Shown here in pieces: positions 49,741-63,326 of a stretch of 64,000 bases of DNA. Source of the DNA: Euptelea pleiosperma (Eukaryota > Streptophyta > Magnoliopsida > Ranunculales > Eupteleaceae); contig CM068547.1 in NCBI GenBank assembly GCA_035048495.1, positions 20,963,913 through 21,027,912 of the forward strand, read 5' to 3'. The notes below the pieces were generated by a model. That model had not been told where the DNA came from, did no database searches, and worked only from the letters and a program-made list of their open reading frames with translations. The first letter of the stretch is position 1; each line of letters begins with the position of its first letter. The position numbers were made by a program, and so were the translations under genes.

Positions 49741-52700
49741 GTGTGTTACGTTCCGAAGCTTATAACTTGTGAATTTTTCGCAACCAGACCTCGTAATTGG
49801 ACTCCAACTCTTCAATTACTATTGTTTCAACACATTTGCAGTGTTGGGACAAGATTCTTGACAGTCGAAAGAAGTTTGCTCCATCCGTTCGTCAACGTCT
49901 CAAATTGGACTCAGTTTGTGTATTACCTTCCGAAGCCCATAACTTGTGACTTTTTCGCAACCGGACCTCGTAATTGGACTCAAACTCTTCCATTACTATT
50001 GTTTTAACACATTTGAATTGTTGGAACAAGATTCGTGACAGTCGAAACTAGTTAGCTCCATCCGTGCGTCAACGTCTCAAATTGGACTTAGTTTGTGTGT
50101 TACGTTCCGAAGCTTATAACTTGTGAATTTTTCGCAACCACACCTCGTAATTGGACTCCAACTCTTCCATTACTATTGTTTCAACAGATTTTAAGTGTTG
50201 GAACATGATTTGGGACCGTCGAAACAAGTTAGCTCCATCCATGCGTCAACGTCTCAAATTGGACTCAGTTTGTGTGTTATATTCCGAAGGCTATAACTTG
50301 TGACATTTTCGCAACCGGACCTCTTATTTTGGACTCAAACTCTTCCATTACTATTGTTTCAACAGATTTGATGTATTGGAACAAGATTCTTGACAGTCGA
50401 AACAAGTTAGCTCCATCCGTGCATCAACGTCTCAAATTGGACTCAGTTTGTGTGTTACATTCCGAAGCCTATCACTTGTGACTTTTTCGCAACTGGACCT
50501 CGTAATTGGACTCAAACTCTTCCATTACTATTGTTTCAACACATTTGAAGTGTTGGAGTAAAATTCGGGACAGTCGAAAGAAGTTTGCTCCATCCGTTCG
50601 TCAATGTCTCTAATTGGACTCAGTTTGTGTGTTACATTCCGAAGCCTATAACTTGTGACGTTTTCGCAACCAGAGCTCGTAATTTGACTCAAACTCTTCC
50701 ATTACAATTGTTTCAACAGATTTTAAGTGTTGGAACATGATTTGGGACCGTCGAAACAAGTTAGCTCTATCCGTGCGTCAACGTCTCAAATTGGACTCAG
50801 TTCGTTTGTTACATTCCGAAGCCTATAACTTAAGGGCTTTTAGCAATCGGACCATGTAATTGGACTCAAACTCTTCCATTACTATTGTTTCAACACATTT
50901 GATGTGTTGGAACAAGATTCTTGACAGTCGAAACAAGTTAGCTCAATCCGTGCATCAACGTCTCAAATTGGACTCAGTTTGTGTGTTACATTCCGAAGCC
51001 TATAACTTGTGACTTTTTCGCAATCGGACCTCGTAATTGGCCTAAATCTCTTCCATTACCATTGTTTCAACACATTTGAATTGTTGGATCAAGAATCGTT
51101 ACAGTCGAAACAAGTTAGCTCCATCCGTGCGTCAACGTCTCAAATTGGACTCAGTTTGTGTGTTACGTTCCGAAGCTTATAACTTGTGAATTTTTCGCAA
51201 CCACACCTCGTAATTGGACTCCAACTCTTCCATTACTATTGTTTCAACAGATTTTAAGTGTTGGAACATGATTTGGGACCGTCGAAACAAGTTAGCTCCA
51301 TCCATGCGTCAACGTCTCAAATTGGACTCAGTTTGTGTGTTATATTCCGAAGGCTATAACTTGTGACATTTTCGCAACCAGACCTCTTATTTTGGACTCA
51401 AACTCTTCCATTACTATTGTTTCAACACATTTGATGTGTTGGAACAAGATTCTTGACAGTCGAAACAAGTTAGCTCCATCTGTGCATCAACGTCTCAAAT
51501 TGGACTCAGTTTGTGTGTTACGTTCCAAAGCTTATAACTTGTGAATTTTTCACCTCGTAATTGGACTCCAACTCTTCCATTACTATTGTTTAAACAGATT
51601 TTAAGTGTTGGAACATGATTTGGGACCGTCGAAACAAGTTAGCTCCATCCATGCGTCAACGTCTCAAATTGGACTCAGTTTGTGTGTTACATTCCGAAGC
51701 CTATCACTTGTGACTTTTTCGCAACTGGACCTCGTAATTGGACTCAAACTCTTCCATTACTATTGTTTCAACACATTTGAAGTGTTGGAGTAAAATTCGG
51801 GACAGTCGAAAGAAGTTTGCTCCATCCGTTCGTCAATGTCTCTAATTGGACTCAGTTTGTGTGTTACATTCCGAAGCCTATAACTTGTGACGTTTTCGCA
51901 ACCAGAGCTCGTAATTTGACTCAAACTCTTCCATTACAATTGTTTCAACAGATTTTAAGTGTTGGAACATGATTTGGGACCGTCGAAACAAGTTAGCTCT
52001 ATCCGTGCGTCAACGTCTCAAATTGGACTCAGTTCGTTTTTTACATTCCGAAGCCAATAACTTAAGGGCTTTTAGCAATCGGACCATGTAATTGGACTCA
52101 AACTCTTCCATTACTATTGTTTCAACACATTTGATGTGTTGGAACAAGATTCTTGACAGTCGAAACAAGTTAGCTCAATCCGTGCATCAACGTCTCAAAT
52201 TGGACTCAGTTTGTGTGTTACATTCCGAAGCCTTTAACTTGTGACTTTTTCGCAATCGGACCTCGTAATTGGCCTAAATCTCTTCCATTACCATTGTTTC
52301 AACACATTTGAATTGTTGGAACAAGATTCGTGACAGTCGAAACAAGTTAGCTCCATCCGTGCGTCAACGTCTCAAATTGGACTCAGTTTGTGTGTTACGT
52401 TCCGAAGCTTATAACTTGTGAATTTTTCGCAACCACACCTCGTAATTGGACTCCAACTCTTCCATTACTATTGTTTCAACAGATTTTAAGTGTTGGAACA
52501 TGATTTGGGACCGTCGAAACAAGTTAGCTCCATCCATGCGTCAACGTCTCAAATTGGACTCAGTTTGTGTGTTATATTCCGAAGGCTATAACTTGTGACA
52601 TTTTCGCAACCAGACCTCTTATTTTGGACTCAAACTCTTCCATTACTATTGTTTCAACACATTTGATGTGTTGGAACAAGATTCTTGACAGTCGAAACAA

Positions 52701-53444
52701 GTTAGCTCCATCTGTGCATCAACGTCTCAAATTGGACTCAGTTGGTGTGTTACGTTCCAAAGCTTATAACTTGTGAATTTTTCACCTCGTAATTGGACTC
52801 CAACTCTTCCATTACTATTGTTTAAACAGATTTTAAGTGTTGGAACATGATTTGGGACCGTCGAAACAAGTTAGCTCCATCCATGCGTCAACGTCTCAAA
52901 TTGGACTCAGTTTGTGTGTTATATTCCGAAGGCTATAACTTGTGACATTTTCGCAACCGGACCTCGTAATTGGACTCAAACTCTTCCATTACTATTGTTT
53001 CAACACATTTGATGTGTTGGAACAAGATTCTTGACAGTCGAAACAAGTTAGCTCAATCCGGGCATCAACGTCTCAAATTGGACTCAGTTTGTGTGTTACA
53101 TTCCGAAGCCTATAACTTGTGACTTTTTCGCAACCGGACCTCGTAATTAGACTCGAATTCTTCCATTACTATTGTTTCAACACATTTGCAGTGTTGGGAC
53201 ATGATTCGTGACAGTCGAAACAAGTTTGCTCCATCCGTGCGTCAACGTCTCAAATTGGACTCAGTTTGTGTATTACATTCCTAAGCTTATAACTTGTGAC
53301 TTTTTCGCAACCATACCTCGTAATTGGACTCAAACTCTTCCATTACTATTGTTTCAACACATTTGAAGTGTTGGAACAAGATTCGTGACAGTCGAAACAA
53401 GTTAGCTCCATCCGTGCGTCAACGTCTCAAATTGGACTCAGTTT
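49741..53444 (+). repeat. HOR unit, 21 monomers (3,704 bp), subtype alpha, second copy
   Basis: Counterpart of 40208-43910. It shares ggacttagtt (40552 and 50085) and ttggtgtg (43210 and 52742). It is one base longer, because the first copy lacks one T in gacttttcgcaacc near 43766. Confidence 0.88.
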
Positions 53445-56400
53445 GTGTGTTACGTTCCGAAGCTTATAACTTGTGAATTTTTCGCAACCAGACCTCGTAA
53501 TTGGACTCCAACTCTTCAATTACTATTGTTTCAACACATTTGCAGTGTTGGGACAAGATTCTTGACAGTCGAAAGAAGTTTGCTCCATCCGTTCGTCAAC
53601 GTCTCAAATTGGACTCAGTTTGTGTATTACCTTCCGAAGCCCATAACTTGTGACTTTTTCGCAACCGGACCTCGTAATTGGACTCAAACTCTTCCATTAC
53701 TATTGTTTTAACACATTTGAAGTGTTGGAACAAGATTCGTGACAGTCGAAACTAGTTAGCTCCATCCGTGCGTCAACGTCTCAAATTGGACTCAGTTTGT
53801 GTGTTACGTTCCGAAGCTTATAACTTGTGAATTTTTCGCAACCACACCTCGTAATTGGACTCCAACTCTTCCATTACTATTGTTTCAACAGATTTTAAGT
53901 GTTGGAACATGATTTGGGACCGTCGAAACAAGTTAGCTCCATCCATGCGTCAACGTCTCAAATTGGACTCAGTTTGTGTGTTATATTCCGAAGGCTATAA
54001 CTTGTGACATTTTCGCAACCGGACCTCTTATTTTGGACTCAAACTCTTCCATTACTATTGTTTCAACAGATTTGATGTATTGGAACAAGATTCTTGACAG
54101 TCGAAACAAGTTAGCTCCATCCGTGCATCAACGTCTCAAATTGGACTCAGTTTGTGTGTTACATTCCGAAGCCTATCACTTGTGACTTTTTCGCAACTGG
54201 ACCTCGTAATTGGACTCAAACTCTTCCATTACTATTGTTTCAACACATTTGAAGTGTTGGAGTAAAATTCGGGACAGTCGAAAGAAGTTTGCTCCATCCG
54301 TTCGTCAATGTCTCTAATTGGACTCAGTTTGTGTGTTACATTCCGAAGCCTATAACTTGTGACGTTTTCGCAACCAGAGCTCGTAATTTGACTCAAACTC
54401 TTCCATTACAATTGTTTCAACAGATTTTAAGTGTTGGAACATGATTTGGGACCGTCGAAACAAGTTAGCTCTATCCGTGCGTCAACGTCTCAAATTGGAC
54501 TCAGTTCGTTTGTTACATTCCGAAGCCTATAACTTAAGGGCTTTTAGCAATCGGACCATGTAATTGGACTCAAACTCTTCCATTACTATTGTTTCAACAC
54601 ATTTGATGTGTTGGAACAAGATTCTTGACAGTCGAAACAAGTTAGCTCAATCCGTGCATCAACGTCTCAAATTGGACTCAGTTTGTGTGTTACATTCCGA
54701 AGCCTATAACTTGTGACTTTTTCGCAATCGGACCTCGTAATTGGCCTAAATCTCTTCCATTACCATTGTTTCAACACATTTGAATTGTTGGATCAAGAAT
54801 CGTTACAGTCGAAACAAGTTAGCTCCATCCGTGCGTCAACGTCTCAAATTGGACTCAGTTTGTGTGTTACGTTCCGAAGCTTATAACTTGTGAATTTTTC
54901 GCAACCACACCTCGTAATTGGACTCCAACTCTTCCATTACTATTGTTTCAACAGATTTTAAGTGTTGGAACATGATTTGGGACCGTCGAAACAAGTTAGC
55001 TCCATCCATGCGTCAACGTCTCAAATTGGACTCAGTTTGTGTGTTATATTCCGAAGGCTATAACTTGTGACATTTTCGCAACCAGACCTCTTATTTTGGA
55101 CTCAAACTCTTCCATTACTATTGTTTCAACACATTTGATGTGTTGGAACAAGATTCTTGACAGTCGAAACAAGTTAGCTCCATCTGTGCATCAACGTCTC
55201 AAATTGGACTCAGTTTGTGTGTTACGTTCCAAAGCTTATAACTTGTGAATTTTTCACCTCGTAATTGGACTCCAACTCTTCCATTACTATTGTTTAAACA
55301 GATTTTAAGTGTTGGAACATGATTTGGGACCGTCGAAACAAGTTAGCTCCATCCATGCGTCAACGTCTCAAATTGGACTCAGTTTGTGTGTTACATTCCG
55401 AAGCCTATCACTTGTGACTTTTTCGCAACTGGACCTCGTAATTGGACTCAAACTCTTCCATTACTATTGTTTCAACACATTTGAAGTGTTGGAGTAAAAT
55501 TCGGGACAGTCGAAAGAAGTTTGCTCCATCCGTTCGTCAATGTCTCTAATTGGACTCAGTTTGTGTGTTACATTCCGAAGCCTATAACTTGTGACGTTTT
55601 CGCAACCAGAGCTCGTAATTTGACTCAAACTCTTCCATTACAATTGTTTCAACAGATTTTAAGTGTTGGAACATGATTTGGGACCGTCGAAACAAGTTAG
55701 CTCTATCCGTGCGTCAACGTCTCAAATTGGACTCAGTTCGTTTTTTACATTCCGAAGCCAATAACTTAAGGGCTTTTAGCAATCGGACCATGTAATTGGA
55801 CTCAAACTCTTCCATTACTATTGTTTCAACACATTTGATGTGTTGGAACAAGATTCTTGACAGTCGAAACAAGTTAGCTCAATCCGTGCATCAACGTCTC
55901 AAATTGGACTCAGTTTGTGTGTTACATTCCGAAGCCTTTAACTTGTGACTTTTTCGCAATCGGACCTCGTAATTGGCCTAAATCTCTTCCATTACCATTG
56001 TTTCAACACATTTGAATTGTTGGAACAAGATTCGTGACAGTCGAAACAAGTTAGCTCCATCCGTGCGTCAACGTCTCAAATTGGACTCAGTTTGTGTGTT
56101 ACGTTCCGAAGCTTATAACTTGTGAATTTTTCGCAACCACACCTCGTAATTGGACTCCAACTCTTCCATTACTATTGTTTCAACAGATTTTAAGTGTTGG
56201 AACATGATTTGGGACCGTCGAAACAAGTTAGCTCCATCCATGCGTCAACGTCTCAAATTGGACTCAGTTTGTGTGTTATATTCCGAAGGCTATAACTTGT
56301 GACATTTTCGCAACCAGACCTCTTATTTTGGACTCAAACTCTTCCATTACTATTGTTTCAACACATTTGATGTGTTGGAACAAGATTCTTGACAGTCGAA

Positions 56401-57148
56401 ACAAGTTAGCTCCATCTGTGCATCAACGTCTCAAATTGGACTCAGTTTGTGTGTTACGTTCCAAAGCTTATAACTTGTGAATTTTTCACCTCGTAATTGG
56501 ACTCCAACTCTTCCATTACTATTGTTTCAACAGATTTTAAGTGTTGGAACATGATTTGGGACCGTCGAAACAAGTTAGCTCCATCCATGCGTCAACGTCT
56601 CAAATTGGACTCAGTTTGTGTGTTATATTCCGAAGGCTATAACTTGTGACATTTTCGCAACCGGACCTCGTAATTGGACTCAAACTCTTCCATTACTATT
56701 GTTTCAACACATTTGATGTGTTGGAACAAGATTCTTGACAGTCGAAACAAGTTAGCTCAATCCGGGCATCAACGTCTCAAATTGGACTCAGTTTGTGTGT
56801 TACATTCCGAAGCCTATAACTTGTGACTTTTTCGCAACCGGACCTCGTAATTAGACTCGAATTCTTCCATTACTATTGTTTCAACACATTTGCAGTGTTG
56901 GGACATGATTCGTGACAGTCGAAACAAGTTTGCTCCATCCGTGCGTCAACATCTCAAATTGGACTCAGTTTGTGTATTACATTCCTAAGCTTATAACTTG
57001 TGACTTTTTCGCAACCATACCTCGTAATTGGACTCAAACTCTTCCATTACTATTGTTTCAACACATTTGAAGTGTTGGAACAAGATTCGTGACAGTCGAA
57101 ACAAGTTAGCTCCATCCGTGCGTCAACGTCTCAAATTGGACTCAGTTT
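53445..57148 (+). repeat. HOR unit, 21 monomers (3,704 bp), subtype beta, second copy
   Basis: Counterpart of 43911-47614, with A at 53976 and B at 55039 and 56271, and the caacatctc variant near 56947. Confidence 0.88.
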
Positions 57149-59621
57149 GTGTGTTACGTTCCGAAGCTTATAACTTGTGAATTTTTCGCAACCAGACCTC
57201 GTAATTGGACTCCAACTCTTCAATTACTATTGTTTCAACACATTTGCAGTGTTGGGACAAGATTCTTGACAGTCGAAAGAAGTTTGCTCCATCCGTTCGT
57301 CAACGTCTCAAATTGGACTCAGTTTGTGTATTACCTTCCGAAGCCCATAACTTGTGACTTTTTCGCAACCGGACCTCGTAATTGGACTCAAACTCTTCCA
57401 TTACTATTGTTTTAACACATTTGAAGTGTTGGAACAAGATTCGTGACAGTCGAAACTAGTTAGCTCCATCCGTGCGTCAACGTCTCAAATTGGACTCAGT
57501 TTGTGTGTTACGTTCCGAAGCTTATAACTTGTGAATTTTTCGCAACCACACCTCGTAATTGGACTCCAACTCTTCCATTACTATTGTTTCAACAGATTTT
57601 AAGTGTTGGAACATGATTTGGGACCGTCGAAACAAGTTAGCTCCATCCATGCGTCAACGTCTCAAATTGGACTCAGTTTGTGTGTTATATTCCGAAGGCT
57701 ATAACTTGTGACATTTTCGCAACCGGACCTCTTATTTTGGACTCAAACTCTTCCATTACTATTGTTTCAACAGATTTGATGTATTGGAACAAGATTCTTG
57801 ACAGTCGAAACAAGTTAGCTCCATCCGTGCATCAACGTCTCAAATTGGACTCAGTTTGTGTGTTACATTCCGAAGCCTATCACTTGTGACTTTTTCGCAA
57901 CTGGACCTCGTAATTGGACTCAAACTCTTCCATTACTATTGTTTCAACACATTTGAAGTGTTGGAGTAAAATTCGGGACAGTCGAAAGAAGTTTGCTCCA
58001 TCCGTTCGTCAATGTCTCTAATTGGACTCAGTTTGTGTGTTACATTCCGAAGCCTATAACTTGTGACGTTTTCGCAACCAGAGCTCGTAATTTGACTCAA
58101 ACTCTTCCATTACAATTGTTTCAACAGATTTTAAGTGTTGGAACATGATTTGGGACCGTCGAAACAAGTTAGCTCTATCCGTGCGTCAACGTCTCAAATT
58201 GGACTCAGTTCGTTTGTTACATTCCGAAGCCTATAACTTAAGGGCTTTTAGCAATCGGACCATGTAATTGGACTCAAACTCTTCCATTACTATTGTTTCA
58301 ACACATTTGATGTGTTGGAACAAGATTCTTGACAGTCGAAACAAGTTAGCTCAATCCGTGCATCAACGTCTCAAATTGGACTCAGTTTGTGTGTTACATT
58401 CCGAAGCCTATAACTTGTGACTTTTTCGCAATCGGACCTCGTAATTGGCCTAAATCTCTTCCATTACCATTGTTTCAACACATTTGAATTGTTGGATCAA
58501 GAATCGTTACAGTCGAAACAAGTTAGCTCCATCCGTGCGTCAACGTCTCAAATTGGACTCAGTTTGTGTGTTACGTTCCGAAGCTTATAACTTGTGAATT
58601 TTTCGCAACCACACCTCGTAATTGGACTCCAACTCTTCCATTACTATTGTTTCAACAGATTTTAAGTGTTGGAACATGATTTGGGACCGTCGAAACAAGT
58701 TAGCTCCATCTATGCGTCAACGTCTCAAATTGGACTCAGTTTGTGTGTTATATTCCGAAGGCTATAACTTGTGACATTTTCGCAACCAGACCTCTTATTT
58801 TGGACTCAAACTCTTCCATTACTATTGTTTCAACACATTTGATGTGTTGGAACAAGATTCTTGACTGTCGAAACAAGTTAGCTCCATCTGTGCATCAACG
58901 TCTCAAATTGGACTCAGTTTGTGTGTTACGTTCCAAAGCTTATAACTTGTGAATTTTTCACCTCGTAATTGGACTCCAACTCTTCCATTACTATTGTTTC
59001 AACAGATTTTAAGTGTTGGAACATGATTTGGGACCGTCGAAACAAGTTAGCTCCATCCATGCGTCAACGTCTCAAATTGGACTCAGTTTGTGTGTTATAT
59101 TCCGAAGGCTATAACTTGTGACATTTTCGCAACCGGACCTCGTAATTGGACTCAAACTCTTCCATTACTATTGTTTCAACACATTTGATGTGTTGGAACA
59201 AGATTCTTGACAGTCGAAACAAGTTAGCTCAATCCGGGCATCAACGTCTCAAATTGGACTCAGTTTGTGTGTTACATTCCGAAGCCTATAACTTGTGACT
59301 TTTTCGCAACCGGACCTCGTAATTAGACTCGAATTCTTCCATTACTATTGTTTCAACACATTTGCAGTGTTGGGACATGATTCGTGACAGTCGAAACAAG
59401 TTTGCTCCATCCGTGCGTCAACGTCTCAAATTGGACTCAGTTTGTGTATTACATTCCTAAGCTTATAACTTGTGACTTTTTCGCAACCATACCTCTTATT
59501 TTGGACTCAAACTCTTCCATTACTATTGTTTCAACACATTTGAAGTGTTGGAACAAGATTCGTGACAGTCGAAACAAGTTAGCTCCATCCGTGCGTCAAC
59601 GTCTCAAATTGGACTCAGTTT
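57149..59621 (+). repeat. HOR unit, 14 monomers (2,473 bp)
   Basis: A at 57680, B at 58743, 8-bp deletion near 58953, next C anchor 879 bp after B. Two local changes are seen: cttgactgtcg near 58860 and a cctcttattttgg tract at about 59492 in a monomer that elsewhere has cctcgtaattgg, which looks like a small conversion patch. Confidence 0.87.
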
Positions 59622-62600
59622 GTGTGTTACGTTCCGAAGCTTATAACTTGTGAATTTTTCGCAACCAGACCTCGTAATTGGACTCCAACTCTTCAATTAC
59701 TATTGTTTCAACACATTTGCAGTGTTGGGACAAGATTCTTGACAGTCGAAAGAAGTTTGCTCCATCCGTTCGTCAACGTCTCAAATTGGACTCAGTTTGT
59801 GTATTACCTTCCGAAGCCCATAACTTGTGACTTTTTCGCAACCGGACCTCGTAATTGGACTCAAACTCTTCCATTACTATTGTTTTAACACATTTGAAGT
59901 GTTGGAACAAGATTCGTGACAGTCGAAACTAGTTAGCTCCATCCGTGCGTCAACGTCTCAAATTGGACTCAGTTTGTGTGTTACGTTCCGAAGCTTATAA
60001 CTTGTGAATTTTTCGCAACCACACCTCGTAATTGGACTCCAACTCTTCCATTACTATTGTTTCAACAGATTTTAAGTGTTGGAACATGATTTGGGACCGT
60101 CGAAACAAGTTAGCTCCATCCATGCGTCAACGTCTCAAATTGGACTCAGTTTGTGTGTTATATTCCGAAGGCTATAACTTGTGACATTTTCGCAACTGGA
60201 CCTCTTATTTTGGACTCAAACTCTTCCATTACTATTGTTTCAACAGATTTGATGTATTGGAACAAGATTCTTGACAGTCGAAACAAGTTAGCTCCATCCG
60301 TGCATCAACGTCTCAAATTGGACTCAGTTTGTGTGTTACATTCCGAAGCCTATCACTTGTGACTTTTTCGCAACTGGACCTCGTAATTGGACTCAAACTC
60401 TTCCATTACTATTGTTTCAACACATTTGAAGTGTTGGAGTAAAATTCGGGACAGTCGAAAGAAGTTTTGCTCCATCCGTTCGTCAATGTCTCTAATTGGA
60501 CTCAGTTTGTGTGTTACATTCCGAAGCCTATAACTTGTGACGTTTTCGCAACCAGAGCTCGTAATTTGACTCAAACTCTTCCATTACAATTGTTTCAACA
60601 GATTTTAAGTGTTGGAACATGATTTGGGACCGTCGAAACAAGTTAGCTCTATCCGTGCGTCAACGTCTCAAATTGGACTCAGTTCGTTTGTTACATTCCG
60701 AAGCCTATAACTTAAGGGCTTTTAGCAATCGGACCATGTAATTGGACTCAAACTCTTCCATTACTATTGTTTCAACACATTTGATGTGTTGGAACAAGAT
60801 TCTTGACAGTCGAAACAAGTTAGCTCAATCCGTGCATCAACGTCTCAAATTGGACTCAGTTTGTGTGTTACATTCCGAAGCCTATAACTTGTGACTTTTT
60901 CGCAATCGGACCTCGTAATTGGCCTAAATCTCTTCCATTACAATTGTTTCAACACATTTGAATTGTTGGATCAAGAATCGTTACAGTCGAAACAAGTTAG
61001 CTCCATCCGTGCGTCAACGTCTCAAATTGGACTCAGTTTGTGTGTTACGTTCCGAAGCTTATAACTTGTGAATTTTTCGCAACCACACCTCGTAATTGGA
61101 CTCCAACTCTTCCATTACTATTGTTTCAACAGATTTTAAGTGTTGGAACATGATTTGGGACCGTCGAAACAAGTTAGCTCCATCCATGCGTCAACGTCTC
61201 AAATTGGACTCAGTTTGTGTGTTATATTCCGAAGGCTATAACTTGTGACATTTTCGCAACCAGACCTCTTATTTTGGACTCAAACTCTTCCATTACTATT
61301 GTTTCAACACATTTGATGTGTTGGAACAAGATTCTTGACAGTCGAAACAAGTTAGCTCCATCTGTGCATCAACGTCTCAAATTGGACTCAGTTTGTGTGT
61401 TACGTTCCAAAGCTTATAACTTGTGAATTTTTCACCTCGTAATTGGACTCCAACTCTTCCATTACTATTGTTTAAACAGATTTTAAGTGTTGGAACATGA
61501 TTTGGGACCGTCGAAACAAGTTAGCTCCATCCATGCGTCAACGTCTCAAATTGGACTCAGTTTGTGTGTTACATTCCGAAGCCTATCACTTGTGACTTTT
61601 TCGCAACTGGACCTCGTAATTGGACTCAAACTCTTCCATTACTATTGTTTCAACACATTTGAAGTGTTGGAGTAAAATTCGGGACAGTCGAAAGAAGTTT
61701 GCTCCATCCGTTCGTCAATGTCTCTAATTGGACTCAGTTTGTGTGTTACATTCCGAAGCCTATAACTTGTGACGTTTTCGCAACCAGAGCTCGTAATTTG
61801 ACTCAAACTCTTCCATTACAATTGTTTCAACAGATTTTAAGTGTTGGAACATGATTTGGGACCGTCGAAACAAGTTAGCTCTATCCGTGCGTCAACGTCT
61901 CAAATTGGACTCAGTTCGTTTTTTACATTCCGAAGCCAATAACTTAAGGGCTTTTAGCAATCGGACCATGTAATTGGACTCAAACTCTTCCATTACTATT
62001 GTTTCAACACATTTGATGTGTTGGAACAAGATTCTTGACAGTCGAAACAAGTTAGCTCAATCCGTGCATCAACGTCTCAAATTGGACTCAGTTTGTGTGT
62101 TACATTCCGAAGCCTTTAACTTGTGACTTTTTCGCAATCGGACCTCGTAATTGGCCTAAATCTCTTCCATTACCATTGTTTCAACACATTTGAATTGTTG
62201 GAACAAGATTCGTGACAGTCGAAACAAGTTAGCTCCATCCGTGCGTCAACGTCTCAAATTGGACTCAGTTTGTGTGTTACGTTCCGAAGCTTATAACTTG
62301 TGAATTTTTCGCAACCACACCTCGTAATTGGACTCCAACTCTTCCATTACTATTGTTTCAACAGATTTTAAGTGTTGGAACATGATTTGGGACCGTCGAA
62401 ACAAGTTAGCTCCATCCATGCGTCAACGTCTCAAATTGGACTCAGTTTGTGTGTTATATTCCGAAGGCTATAACTTGTGACATTTTCGCAACCAGACCTC
62501 TTATTTTGGACTCAAACTCTTCCATTACTATTGTTTCAACACATTTGATGTGTTGGAACAAGATTCTTGACAGTCGAAACAAGTTAGCTCCATCTGTGCA

Positions 62601-63326
62601 TCAACGTCTCAAATTGGACTCAGTTTGTGTGTTACGTTCCAAAGCTTATAACTTGTGAATTTTTCACCTCGTAATTGGACTCCAACTCTTCCATTACTAT
62701 TGTTTCAACAGATTTTAAGTGTTGGAACATGATTTGGGACCGTCGAAACAAGTTAGCTCCATCCATGCGTCAACGTCTCAAATTGGACTCAGTTTGTGTG
62801 TTATATTCCGAAGGCTATAACTTGTGACATTTTCGCAACCGGACCTCGTAATTGGACTCAAACTCTTCCATTACTATTGTTTCAACACATTTGATGTGTT
62901 GGAACAAGATTCTTGACAGTCGAAACAAGTTAGCTCAATCCGGGCATCAACGTCTCAAATTGGACTCAGTTTGTGTGTTACATTCCGAAGCCTATAACTT
63001 GTGACTTTTTCGCAACCGGACCTCGTAATTAGACTCGAATTCTTCCATTACTATTGTTTCAACACATTTGCAGTGTTGGGACATGATTCGTGACAGTCGA
63101 AACAAGTTTGCTCCATCCGTGCGTCAACATCTCAAATTGGACTCAGTTTGTGTATTACATTCCTAAGCTTATAACTTGTGACTTTTTCGCAACCATACCT
63201 CGTAATTGGACTCAAACTCTTCCATTACTATTGTTTCAACACATTTGAAGTGTTGGAACAAGATTCGTGACAGTCGAAACAAGTTAGCTCCATCCGTGCG
63301 TCAACGTCTCAAATTGGACTCAGTTT
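59622..63326 (+). repeat. HOR unit, 21 monomers (3,705 bp), subtype beta, third copy
   Basis: A at 60153, B at 61217 and 62449, junction monomer at 61487 and caacatctc near 63127. One extra T (gaagttttgc near 60463) accounts for the one-base length difference from the other beta units. Confidence 0.88.

Larger units (their letters stand above)
38765..58884 (+). repeat. Super-HOR with 9,533-9,534-bp period (54 monomers)
   Basis: Sequence at x matches x + 9,533 (9,534 after the one-base change near 43766) from 38765 to about 49350. Shared private variants include aacaggatt (39430), ggtctaaatc (39379), ggacttagtt (40552) and ttggtgtg (43210). The left boundary is sharp: bases 38760 and 38764 differ from 48293 and 48297, and everything I compared after them agrees. 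The period equals one alpha, one beta and one 12-mer unit. Confidence 0.82.
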
